Source of the DNA: Myxocyprinus asiaticus
Taxonomy: Eukaryota; Chordata; Actinopteri; Cypriniformes; Catostomidae
DNA length: 64,000 nt
Assembly: GCF_019703515.2 (NCBI RefSeq)
Contig: NC_059374.1
Span: forward strand, 13,056,245-13,120,244
Direction of reading: 5' to 3'
A program made the position numbers and the translations under genes. Positions 46,441 through 57,235 of the stretch are shown here, in pieces; the stretch's first letter is position 1; each line of letters opens with the position of its first letter. The notes beneath the pieces were generated by a model. It was not told the DNA's origin. It was given only the letters and a program-made list of their open reading frames with translations, and did not search any database.

Positions 46441-47009
46441 TGTTGAAATTAATTTGAACTAAGACTGATAAATTCTAAAAGTATTGTTCATTGTTAGATC
46501 ATGTTAACTAATGTAATGGATACAACCTTATTGTAAAGTGTTACTGCCCGACGTCAAGTTCGTTCTAGCAACGAGGCCCCAGCTGGAAGCCAGAACTATA
46601 ATAGAAATCCAACACCCAGACCTGGAGAGAAGTGTACAGAGAAAAAAGTGCCAGTTCTGCACATTTTTTTTTTTCTGGCGTCCTTTACTATCAAAGCCAG
46701 AACAAAGATCCCCACAGCTTTTCACACGATTGCTTTCCACAGGACCATCTGGCTCAAGAAACCCCCAAGCAGATCACATCTCAGATCAGAGGAGGAGCCA
46801 GAAAAGACCCGAAGCCTGAAGTGGGGTGACTGAATTCATTCTGACTGAGAGGAGAAGGGTATTTCAGGCAGACAATGAATGTCCTCCACTTTTTAGAAAA
46901 TGTATAAGGATTAAATGGTGAAATTTCTCCAGCAGCTTTTTAAAGGTGCCCTGAGTTATTTATTTACTCACCCCCATGTCGTTCCACACCTATATTCAGT
47001 AAGAACCAC
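46441..47009. other. Non-coding stretch, unassigned
   Basis: Contains a cactttacaataaggttgta end near 46541 and a GC-richer block at 46550-46830 with an open frame of 93 codons and a T12 run. No family was recognised. A MITE-like phrase tttactcacccccatgtcgt lies at 46970. Confidence 0.4.
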
Positions 47010-47017
47010 CCCCAAAG

Positions 47018-47663
47018 TAGTGATGGGAAGATCGGATCATTTTACTGACTTGGATCTTTGAGTCTCGTTCAGCAAAATGAACGAATCTTTATTCAAGTCA
47101 TTTCATTCATTTGAGCAGAATTAAATTAAATTGTTATATTTTCAATAGACAAATCTCCACCAACATCTACTTATGCAAACTTTGATTATAGTCCCAATAA
47201 GGAAAAATTGATAATGCAGCCAAGGACAAATTATGAGAAACAGAAATGATTAGTTCACCTCTCGCGTCATCTGGTCCGAGTCGTTCGTTCTTTTGTCACG
47301 TGACAGCCGTATGTGCATAGCGTATACAGTTGTCACGTGACAAAATAACGAACGACTCGGACAAGAAGACTCGAGAGGTGAACTAATCATTTCTGTTTCC
47401 TGTGTGAGCAATACATAGCGTATACGACTGTCACGTGACAAAAGAACGAACGACTTGGACCAAAAGACTCGAGAGGTGAACTAATCATTTCTGTTTCCTC
47501 TACAGCGCCAATGTGGTTTTCACATAAACGAACAGAGGTTGCGCAATGCACATGCGCGGCCAACACAAAATGAATGAATCACTCTATGAGACTACTCGTT
47601 CTTCTGAGTCACATAAAAGATTCATTCAAAATTACCGAATCGTTCATTAACGACCCATCACTA
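47018..47663. mobile_element. hAT-type element with 8-bp duplication and GTCACGTGAC repeats
   Basis: Ends TAGTGATGGGAAGATCGGAT and, in reverse, TAGTGATGGGTCGTTAATGA. The exact 8-bp duplication ccccaaag flanks it (47010-47017 and 47664-47671). The inner part holds three related units of about 100 bp, the first inverted, with agaaatgattagttcacctc or its complement and gaacgactcgga. GTCACGTGAC occurs at 47295-47304, 47332-47341 and 47430-47439. No transposase. It lies just beyond the probable foxo1 3' region. Confidence 0.88.
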
Positions 47664-47671
47664 CCCCAAAG

Positions 47672-50600
47672 CTTTCGAAGTACACTTTTGAATAAATAAA
47701 GAGAGACAGTCAATTGGATTCATCTTTATATAACATAATTTATATACATGTGGCTTTTTACAGTGACAACATGTTTCTTGTGTGGGAATACAAGCACAAC
47801 AGGCATCAAGAACAAAACCAGAGGCCAATGGTCTCACATTTCACAAACTGTTTACTTACAGCTGACAAACTAAAAGAATGAAGATATTATATATATACTG
47901 TATATGTCAGTATTGGCATGTCAGCATAACAATGTCTTCAAACAATATCGTTTCTCTCTTATAGATATTCTTTCTCAACTGCATAAACAAATTGCACCTT
48001 TAGTTATATCATCTTTTGATTGTGAATCAAATCATTTTGTGCATAAATGTAACAGTTTGTTTCAAAATAGATCATCTTCAATTCTATCTTCTCCCTTTAA
48101 GAGAAATCTTTACATTTATGGAAAAAGTGCAATATCTTAATTTATAGTTTTTCGTTTTTCAATAAAAATTGGTCCAAACTCCACAATCCGAAGAAAAGAA
48201 GACAATTTTTTTTCCAAATTTGTTTTCAATTATACATATTTTTTTCCTACAAACTGCTGCTAAATACAAGGATAACAGTCAGTGTATAAAAAGTTTTGCA
48301 TGTCAATTATCTTCTACTCTCTAAATATACTTCATATTCGTCAGAACTATGAACTAGCAAGCGACATTAACTCAACTCCACAGCTCTATAAAACATGAAA
48401 TATCAAATATCTAAAAATCGGTAGAATACTTATCATCAAAGTACACATATGTGCATAGGTGGGGCCACCTGCTAAATTCACAAAGCAAATGCATGTCAGG
48501 TTTTGTGCATTATGGATAATCAAGGTGGACGCAGTCATTTTTGTAAAACATATATGGTCTTCTCCCTGTGTTGACTGAGGCAGTGTGGGCCAGAGGTATA
48601 ATTGATATTAATTTAATGACGTGAGATGTACGTTGTATGTGAATTTAACAGATGTCTGGCAATCTTTCTAAGACTGACTAACACCATGTCCTAACCAGGC
48701 GGGACAACTTTTCAACAAGTAATTATTCCACACTGATGGTGAAAATTCTGCATGATGCCACAGAATCACCGCCAATCAGAAAGAACATAAGAAGCATATA
48801 CATCGATTAACAACCTCGAAGCTCACGGTAGGTTTATCTTTAAAAGTTTAGAAGTTATCTGTAAAAAAAAACCTCAGATTTACATGGAAGTGAGGTTTTA
48901 TCATGATACGCCTAGTTAGGACACATTGTTAGTGTCCCCAAATTATAGCAAACTTCTCTTTATTAACATAAATCATCATAAAAAATTTGCAAATAGTCAG
49001 CACCTCACGTTTAAATCTACAAAGCGTAAAAATGTCTTCAACGTCTGTTTTATAACACTACTCAAGAAATCATTTTGAATCATTTCAATTCTTCCATGAA
49101 TTATCAATGATACTTGCACCCTGATTCAATTTTCACTTGCCAGTTTGCAACGTTTAAATGTCTGCATATAGGTGCAAAATAACCAAATCTGTTGAAATCT
49201 GCAGTAAAGGGAGGGAGATATCCATGTGCAAATAAAAAAACAAAGGTCAAGAAAGAGAGAGAAATATGGGTATACTGTGAGTCCAAGAGATGTTTTTGAG
49301 GCAGAACAAACTTGGAAAATCATCTCAAAACTAGTACGTATACATCACAGTGCCTGAAATTTGCGAGAGAAGAGAAATAAAATACAAATATGATAAAAGT
49401 GTAAATGATACACTGTGATATGATTCAATCACATCACTTCTTCAGCCTAATAAATAATAAGTCAAAAACTCTCTACACTTTCTTAAAGGCAGAGGACTGT
49501 AGAATAACTACAGGAACAGATTCAATATGGTGGCGAATGCAAGAGAGTCTCCTTGCGCTGTAGTCTAAACTACAATATCAGCCACTGCCACAAGGCCCTG
49601 AGGCATTAGGGACCCTGTGAGCAATACTTAAAGGGATAGTTCACCCAAATTAAAAATTCTGTCATCATTTACTCACCCTCATGTTGTTCCAAACGCATAT
49701 GACATTCTTTTTTTCCATGGAACACTGTTTGGCAGAATAGGAGTCTCAGTCACCATTCACTTTCACTGCATGTTTTTTTTTTACATACAATGAAAGCGAT
49801 TGTTATTGATTGTTGTGTTCTGCTATTATCTATTTTTGAGTTCAACAGAAATAAAGTAATACAGGTTTGGAACAACATAGAGGAGAGTACATGGTGACAG
49901 AATTAATTTTTTGGTGTACTATCCCTTTAAAAGCAAATTCAACAATTTTTCAAAATTTCAAGGTTTGAAATTTAGCTCACAATGCACTTTTTCAAAGTAA
50001 AAATAAACTAGTGAAATATTTTGTCCCTTGAGGGCCCTCTGCTGAAATGCATTATACACAGCTTATTATCAAACTGAAGCCAGGAATAAACAGCAATAAC
50101 GACAATTCTGATAATACAAAATAAAAGGAAACCCTCAATATTTCTACTTTATATGCCTTTGAAAAAAGACGTGGAAAGATGTATACAATTCAGATGAGAA
50201 ACACCCTTTCATGTAAGACCACCAATATGTAAAATGTCAAATCCAGTTTCTTTCAAATGTACAAAACAACATTAAATTTGTTGCCCTGATTGTTAATATC
50301 ATTGTGTAAACTCTATGTACACCAATTAAAAGTAACACGCTCTTTATAAATGTAGTACATCTGCTCGATGTCAAATACACCGACGTGACAGAAACGAAAG
50401 TGTTACGATGTGCTGAGTGCGACATAGTTCAACTAGTCTGCGAAAATTTCCCTAACTTTTTCGAGGTCCTGTTTGTGCAAGACCTTTTCTAAATAAATCT
50501 ATTTACAGTCGTTCCCGGCTTTCATCTACAACTGTTCCAGATCTTCCCGATAAGGCCAGTCATGGAGTCTCCATGAAGCACAGCATGAATGCATTATAAC

Positions 50601-51165
50601 CCTCAATGCAAATTGCAGGGTAGCACATTGAACTGACAACACGACATTTGAAAGAGAGCTATTACCATGCATATCACTGTTTCAAGGTGTATCGTATGTG
50701 CATGTGTGGTGCCTGGTGTTGGATTTGGTGGTTCTACTTTATCACAGTTTGCCCATATTGGATGTGGCTGTAAAAACATTACAGAAAATTGTGTGGACAA
50801 TGGTTTATTTGTGTGTTGCAGCAGATGTAAGGGCCTCAGGTTGTAGCCGTCCTGATTTGACCACTGGTTCTCTACAGAGAGAAAAAGGCAACAAAATAAA
50901 GCTTGTAAATTTGGCTATGGCTCACAGGCACCTGGTTTGGCACTTGGTTTGAATTTAAGTCCCAATGTCTGAGAAAAAGTGTCCTTGAAAATTAGCTCCA
51001 TATTGAGCCCATTTGCTTGGCAGTGTGAGGTCGTATCGCACCACCTCTGCTAAAGAAGAAGTAATAATGGAGGCTGCATCCTTGACAGGGGTTCATGAGA
51101 GGTTAGGATGGGTGTATACAGCCACTCAGTGTTGCTGTTCTTTAGTTGAAATGGAGAGTTTTTAC
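47672..51165 (-). other. foxo1: Probable foxo1 3'-terminal exon (3'UTR) and 3' flank
   Basis: On the minus strand, ttgtttttacag at about 51166-51177 is a good splice acceptor directly before GTAAAAACTC (51165 down). Joining this to the exon ending at 51308 recreates Gly plus a TAA stop, so nearly the whole exon would be untranslated. Downstream sequence is AT-rich, largely free of repeats except a MITE at 49628-49930. A minus-strand AATAAA occurs near 50803-50808 and another near 48956-48964; neither can be chosen as the poly(A) site from sequence alone. Confidence 0.55.
49628..49930. mobile_element. Complete MITE of the ttaaagg family, 303 bp
   Basis: Starts TTAAAGGGATAGTTCACCCA and ends ggtgtactatccctttaa; arms share attctgtcatcatttactca versus its inverse, and tgttgttccaaac versus gtttggaacaaca. 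It lies within the likely foxo1 3'UTR or 3' flank. Confidence 0.88.
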
Positions 51166-51303
51166 CTGTAAAAACAAGACGACACCAAAGGCATTATAAT
51201 GAGAAATTCAGTAGATGTCTAGTACATTTCCTGCTGGAAAGATCTCAATAAAAATACCAGAACCAAGATTTGGAAAAACTGCTGTAATGGAAAGGAATAG
51301 ATC

Positions 51304-52527
51304 TTACCCAGACACCCAGCTGTGCGTGGTGGTCTTTACACTGTGAGGTGCGAAACTCTGTTGAGTGGCCATGGGGTCAAAGTTGAAGTCAAGCGACTCT
51401 CCATCCATGAGCGTGTCGTGCAAGATGGACTCCACATCGCATTCGAAACGCTCCACGGGCATCCCATCGAGATCACTGGGCAGCTTCTCCAGGTGTTGCT
51501 GCTGCTGATGGGGCATCAGCCCTGGGCTGCGGCCATATCCATTGCTGTTGACACTGCAGTAAGGTGGGAGCCCACCCCCAAGATGGGCAGAGCCTCTATA
51601 CTGCATCTGCATGGCTGATTTGATGCTTCCCAGGCGTCCTGCAGCGCCGCTGTGGCCAATGCTAGTCAAGTGATGCAGCGTTCGCCCGTTCATTGCCAAT
51701 GATGTGGGTGGGGCTTGTCCGTGCATGTTGTGGGGATGGGAGAGGGCGTGGTTGTGAGATACCCCACCTCCCATAAGTTCATTCCGTGCACTGCTGTAAG
51801 GGGGCAGCATACATCCACCACCTCCACTTGACTGGGAGACAACAGTTTCCACCGAGGGCATGAGCTCTCCAGGCTCCCCGTCAGATGTCAGAAGCTCCTT
51901 CAAAAGCCCTGCTGTGCAGTTAAACTGGCTCATGGATCCTGGACCCGGACCAAAGCCAGGCTTGGTTTCTGGCAGAGGCTGCATTGGCATTGAGGACATG
52001 CTGCTCATTCCTGCCTGGCCATAGAGACACTTACGATAGTCTTGTTGGGTTTGCTGGTTGACCGCAGCTAAACCTGGGGAGCTGTAGGGGGAGTAACCAG
52101 GGCTGGCCTGCATGAGTGAGGAGGGCGAGGACTGGTTGGATCCTGACCCAGGCCCTCCTGCCGACCCCACTGATGGGTTCTTAGGTGAGAGCAAGTTGAG
52201 GTTATCCAGAAGGTTCTCCATGACATTCTCAGAGCCGTTGTGGCCCAGAGAACCAGCCATTTCGGACAGGCTAGGGAGGGTGGAGGTCATTTTGGACCCT
52301 GTACCAGGGCCTGGGTAGACCATGTGGACATCAGAATCGCCGAGTTCATCATCAATGAAGGGCGAGAGACGCCCACTCAGAGTGCTGGCATTGGAGCTGG
52401 TGCGAGGACGGAAAGCCGTCCAAGCGTCAAAGTCGTCGTTGCTGTGGGAGTTCGGACTGCCAGGCCACTTGCCATAATGAGAGCCAGGGCTGTCTGCACC
52501 CCCCTCAGGCCCACCCTGAAGAGCCAG
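51304..52527 (-). CDS. foxo1: Forkhead box protein O1, C-terminal coding exon
   Basis: FOXO1 is a nuclear transcription factor controlled by insulin/Akt signalling. The exon starts at 52527 after a tttatag acceptor and runs 407 codons in phase 0 from LALQGGPEGGADSPGSHYGK. Visible landmarks: FRPRTSSNASTLSGRLSP (region of the second Akt and CK1 sites), the leucine-rich ENLLDNLNLLS, GLLKELLTSD with an LxxLL-type helix, the acidic transactivation region EKLPSDLDGMPVERFECDVE and LDFNFDP, and the C-terminus HSVKTTTHSWVSG, which identifies FOXO1 rather than FOXO3, 4 or 6. The last codon GGG and TAA at 51304-51306 overlap a donor-like GG^GTAAGAT. Low-complexity Ser/Gly and a Gln run (HQQQQ) are present. 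Paralogue a or b is not resolved. Confidence 0.95.
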   Translation of the reverse strand: MALQGGPEGGADSPGSHYGKWPGSPNSHSNDDFDAWTAFRPRTSSNASTLSGRLSPFIDDELGDSDVHMVYPGPGTGSKMTSTLPSLSEMAGSLGHNGSENVMENLLDNLNLLSPKNPSVGSAGGPGSGSNQSSPSSLMQASPGYSPYSSPGLAAVNQQTQQDYRKCLYGQAGMSSMSSMPMQPLPETKPGFGPGPGSMSQFNCTAGLLKELLTSDGEPGELMPSVETVVSQSSGGGGCMLPPYSSARNELMGGGVSHNHALSHPHNMHGQAPPTSLAMNGRTLHHLTSIGHSGAAGRLGSIKSAMQMQYRGSAHLGGGLPPYCSVNSNGYGRSPGLMPHQQQQHLEKLPSDLDGMPVERFECDVESILHDTLMDGESLDFNFDPMATQQSFAPHSVKTTTHSWVSG

Positions 52528-54227
52528 CTATAAACACAGAAATGAATAGAGCCAGTCGTGAGAAAAATACTGGTAAAAGTAACTATGTATAAATAGTTAG
52601 AGTGCAAACTGTTTATCAAAGAGATCACAGGATGGTCTGCTGTGCTGCTTTTAAGGCCATATTATACAAACTTCGTCATCAGCACAGTATGTGTGGACTG
52701 AGTGCATACAGCCCAATTTTTCTAGACAGTGTTTTCTAGTCATGGTCAAAAGAGTATACTTTGGATGGCCAAAGCAATCAATTGTGCGTGAGACATAACG
52801 ACACACATAAAAACAAAGTATACCCTAGCCCAGGGGTGCTCACACTTCTATGACATGAGATTAACTTTTTCATAATGCCATTAGAGTAAAATCTACCATG
52901 TATTGTAGGCAGTGTTGTCACGATACCAAAATTTCAGTAGTTGATACTTGTGTACCAGTGAAATTTGACAATTCTCGATATCAAAATTAATACTAAATAA
53001 TTTGTTAATTAGGTAAACACTGTTTTAAGTTCTGAAGTAATTATTCAGGACAAGGAAACAACAGTAATAAAATAAGAACAAAGAAACAAATTAAGAAAAC
53101 AGTGCTTACATTTTCTAACAGCAGTATCAATATGTATTCAAGTATATATTCAGAAACTGAGAATTGTTTTTTCCAATTCAACATAAAACTTAGTAGATCA
53201 CAGGTTTTCACTGCATGATTATAATACATTAATATTTTTAAAGCTACTAAAGTTATCCAGCCAAGATAGTCTTGATTTCTTGTTATTGTTGTTTGATAAT
53301 CATAATCAGGAACAGGGTTGGGAACCACTGCTCTGTTGTATCTTATTTTTTATTCTTATTTCACTGTTTACGTATATATGTTTATATGTATATTTCAAAT
53401 GTTTGTATGTATATGTTGTATATTTTTTTTTGTATTCTCTTTGCACTGGAATCTTCTGCCACCATGACAAATTCCTTGTGTGTGTAAGCATACTTGGCAA
53501 TAAAGCTCATTCTGATTCTGATTAATATTAAAGTTTAATATTAATACGGGCAGGTTTTCATGCTTGTACGTTTAATTTAGACATAACTGATTGTGTTTTA
53601 ATTAATATGTCACGCCAAGACAGGCATTTTACAGTGTACCATCACACAGTCACACTGGCGCTTATCCACGAGTGCTCTTACAGAACACACACACACACAC
53701 ACACATTAGCACAGAGAAAGAAGGCGTTTGTCAGTCAGACAGTGTGTGGGGGAGAATTTCCGAAACGTAGGATGGCAAGGGGATGGGTCCTTTATATTCA
53801 TGAGAAAAGCAATACCTGATTGGTCGAAGAAAATATAACCCAACCCATTAACCTAACGCTATTCAATCAGGTATCGTTTTCCTCATAAATATGGTATAGT
53901 TATCAGGTATAGTTTTCCCCTGCCATTCTGCGTTTCGGCAATTTTACTTTCATGTGGTTGAGATTATCGTTATTTGTGTACTTTATATCCCCTGTTAACG
54001 AGATCGACCAGTGGTCTCTGGCAATGTGAAATTATAGGGATATTTGGGTCGTGAAACGATAATATTCCAATTCTTTACATTTAGTTTGCGATTCAAAATT
54101 GATATATTGCGATCTTTTACTCATTTGCTTCTCATTCATCTTCACTGAATTTTGGTGCACAACAAATGCTGAACTTCCTGCTTTACTTCATCGTAAAGCA
54201 ATTTAGAACACAGGCATTTTCTTATAC
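52528..54227 (-). other. foxo1: foxo1 intron between forkhead and C-terminal exons
   Basis: Bounded by donor AAG^gtataag (54228/54227) and acceptor tttatag^CTG (52528/52527), phase 0. Reading through the donor gives Val then TAA, so splicing is required. It contains hAT-like ends (caggggtgctcacac at 52830; gttgggaaccactgctct near 53315), a LINE-like 3' tail at 53400-53522, and a (CA)n tract at 53686-53705. Confidence 0.8.
53400..53522 (+). repeat. LINE-like 3' tail
   Basis: aattccttgtgtgtgtaagc, atacttggcaataaagctca and ttctgattctgatta form the typical 3' end of a widespread fish LINE with (ATTCTG)n tail. Only the last part is present; no RT. Confidence 0.6.
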
Positions 54228-54419
54228 CTTTTTCTTTGCTGCTCGTCCTCTGCTCTTGGAAAACTTGCTGTTGTTGTCCATGGAGGCGGCTCGGCGTCGA
54301 GGAGACTTGCCGCTCTTTCCTCCTTCAGGGTTGAGCATCCACCAAGAGCTCTTGCCTGTGCCCTCATTCTGCACACGGATAAACCTACTGTGCAGGGACA
54401 GGTTGTGTCTGATCGAGTT
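54228..54419 (-). CDS. foxo1: Forkhead box protein O1, forkhead domain second-half exon
   Basis: This 192-bp exon encodes 64 residues from [20 protein letters not shown] through [20 protein letters not shown] to [11 protein letters not shown]. It contains recognition helix 3 ([10 protein letters not shown]), wing 1, and the basic wing 2/NLS region with the Akt motif [26 protein letters not shown] favours FOXO1. The acceptor cccatag precedes AAC at 54419 exactly where the long first intron of vertebrate FOXO genes lies; the donor is gtataag at 54227. The preceding exon, with the N-terminus and first half of the forkhead, is not found up to 64000. Confidence 0.95.
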
Positions 54420-55107
54420 CTATGGGAAAAAGAGTGCGAGGGATAAAAGTGTAAGTGTAATGTTCAAAGTTTACCCTGTTCCTGTAATTTCCCCTCTGAC
54501 GGTAAGTCAGCAGAGTGCAAATCCTCTCAGCAGCTGTTTTCAATTAAATCCTGTCTTTTCTCTTCACCTCCACTTTCTTTCACTCACCCTTCCCTTCACC
54601 TAGATCATTCTCTGCAATTCAAAGGAGACCTGAGGACAGTTTTCCTTATAAAATATTCAAGTGAATATTTACAAATTGGTCACAGAGGTATGTGGAATAA
54701 AATAGGAGAATCCCTTCTGATGTTGTATTGTACATTATGAAAACACAGTTTCTTAGTTTTTTGGTGAAGATTGATGCTCCTATTCCAAGTCTAAACCTCA
54801 AGTCTAAATTAAAAGACTTTCATCAAAGACACCAACATGTTATCAGTGGTGTTTGCTAAGGCAAGCAACACTATTACTGTTGAATTTTGAACTTTTTGAA
54901 CAAACCCCTACCCCTATGTATTAAAATGTAAAACTTGTCCCACAGCATTTCTGCTATGGTCATGAATGATACCTCAAATTGTGTGGCTTGTTGAGGAGAG
55001 GTGTGCTATTACTTTTCTAAGCAATCTTACAATTTCCACACAAGCTACAGTATATCTAGGGACTATTATATCATAGAGACTTGGCTTTTTTGACTTGCGC
55101 CAGTAAG

Positions 55108-55215
55108 CAACAACCTAGCAACACCCTAGCAACCACATATCAACAAGCTAAAACCCACTCTGAACACCTTAGCAACCACATAGCAACACCCTGGCAACCA
55201 CCCACAACACCACCA
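55108..55215 (+). repeat. cctagcaaccacatagcaaca minisatellite
   Basis: Short degenerate units such as acctagcaac, accctagcaaccacat, agcaaccacatagcaacacc and ctggcaaccacc, a minisatellite common in fish. Confidence 0.8.
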
Positions 55216-56769
55216 GCATCAAGACGACTACTTTTGCCGAGGCAAACACCACATGTTCTTCTTCAGAAGAAAAAAAAAACAGTTGGAAAACAGCAAAATT
55301 GTGGTATACATGAGACACATGCGTTTTCTAAGAAATGTGTATTCTTAATCTTTTTTTCCTTTAGAGACCATTCACAGCACCATAAATGATAAAGCAAAAT
55401 AACATGGACAAAAGACATTTTTATTAACTACATGCTCCGACTTCATTACATAGAAACAAATCACTTAGAAATAGCAACCTGTCTTAAAGACCCATCAACG
55501 CTGCCTTTCTCTGCCTGTTTCTCTACTCAAGTCAATGAACAGTTGTGGCACGGGGGTGGATTTAGCCACATAGAAATGATGTACATCTCTCCTGTGAGTC
55601 CACATCCCATAATGTCTCACAACCACAGGTAAACATTCAGCCTGGCATACACACATTACCTATGCCGTCATGGCGATCCCATTTTCCTTAGAGAGGAGGA
55701 AAATGGGGGATTTTTGAAATGCTGGCCTATTCCTGTGTCTAATTTAGAGTTGTTAATGGATAGTTCCAGGCTGTGATGGCAGCTTAAGATGATCTTTGCC
55801 GTTGTTTGTGAACTAAAAAGCTTCATGAGGTACATGCAGAGGCACTTGATTAAAAAAAAAAAAAAAAAAAAAAAAGTAAATCTGGCCCATAAATCCAACA
55901 GTGGCTATAAAGTTTCAGATATGGTCTCTGACATGTGCTTGAAAGAAAGAGGCATAACACATTCTTAGTCTTGCATAGCCATACTTTTGACTATCAGCAT
56001 AATCTCTGATCCACATTGCAACTTATTCTAGCAAAAACTGCCCTCTTAGACAGGAGAGGGCCATCTGACCGACTTGTAAAGCAACCAATCACAGTTCTTT
56101 TTTTAACGTGACATTTAGGGTGGTAATTCTCAAAGCGCATATAACTCTAAAGCTGTCTTCAAGACTTCTTGGGAAGTTCCTGCTTACAAGTTTGGAAGTC
56201 ATAATTATGACATGATCGCTTCTCTAACTATAACACTATCCATCCATTTTTTAAATCGTTTCCCCACATGCCAGGGCTGTAAAAACACTCATCATTGCTT
56301 TAAAACACAAGTTTGCATGCCGTGTGAAATGTCTCTATGTTCCAATAATCTTGGCCAGTATGCAAACATATATACTGTGACAAATTTAACCACAACCAAA
56401 TCAGAGGACGGTTCACTGATGGATATAAGGAGAGGTTTTGGAGAATGGAAACCCTGGGGGTTTGGGGAATACCAGAGCTGAACACAGCATTTTGAGGGGG
56501 AAGAGTCTGTGCGTCTGGATGTGGTCAGGCCTTTAGAAAGGGACAGGGACGGCTTCCTGTTGAGTATTAGGAATGTGTTTGTGAATTAGTGGTGAACTGA
56601 TGGATTGGCAATTTCTTCTCTAACATTACCTAAGAATGATGACAAAATATAGCCATGAGTGTAGGGCTAGGGCTGGGCGGTATGACGGTCTATACCAGGG
56701 CTTCTCAACTTTGGAAAGTTCAGGGGCCTTTATAATGAATCAGCTCAATGCATGCAACCTTTGGCTATG

Positions 56770-57235
56770 CTTTTATGAGTTTAGTCTAGTTTGTTTTTAT
56801 TTTTTATTATTTAGTTTTGTTTTTACTTTCATTAAGTCTCATCTTTTAGTTTTGTTTAGTTTAGTTGCCTTGGCTTACATTTACTTTTATCTAGCCTTGT
56901 TTGTTTTTCATCTAGTTTTTGTTTAATTTTGTTCAGTTTTGTCTGGTTTTGTTTGGTTTCGTTTAGTTCTGTTTATTTTTGTTTCTATTTGTTTGGTTTG
57001 CTTAGTTTCATTTACTTTCATTTATATTTGCTTGGCTTCATTTGGTTGCATTTACATTCATTTACTTTCAGTTAGGTCTGTTTGATTTTCATTTGTCTTT
57101 AGTTTTGCTGGGTGCAGATGTAAATTCGTTTAGCTTAATTTAGTTTGGTTTGTTTACTTATTTGAGTTTTGTTTGTTTGGTTTATTTTATTTACTTTTGT
57201 TTGGTTGTATTACATAGGTTTCGTTTAGTTTTTCA
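56770..57235 (+). repeat. T-rich tttagttttgtttgtttgg minisatellite
   Basis: About 460 bp of gtttagttttg, tttggtttcgtttagttc and tttactttcattt units, with almost no A-rich counterpart, giving extreme strand asymmetry (T and G against A and C). It follows a hAT-like end (ccagggcttctcaactttgg) at 56697. Confidence 0.8.

Noticed and set aside
46538..46833. 93-codon plus frame in a GC-richer block
   Set aside because: Broken by a T12 run, unlike any known family, and lacking splice or promoter support.
51322..51618. 98-codon plus-strand frame and others at 52112-52533
   Set aside because: Antisense shadows of the foxo1 C-terminal exon, which has strong family identity on the minus strand.
54166..54603. 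145-codon plus-strand frame
   Set aside because: Overlaps the foxo1 forkhead exon in antisense; the minus strand has canonical FOXO sequence and splice sites.
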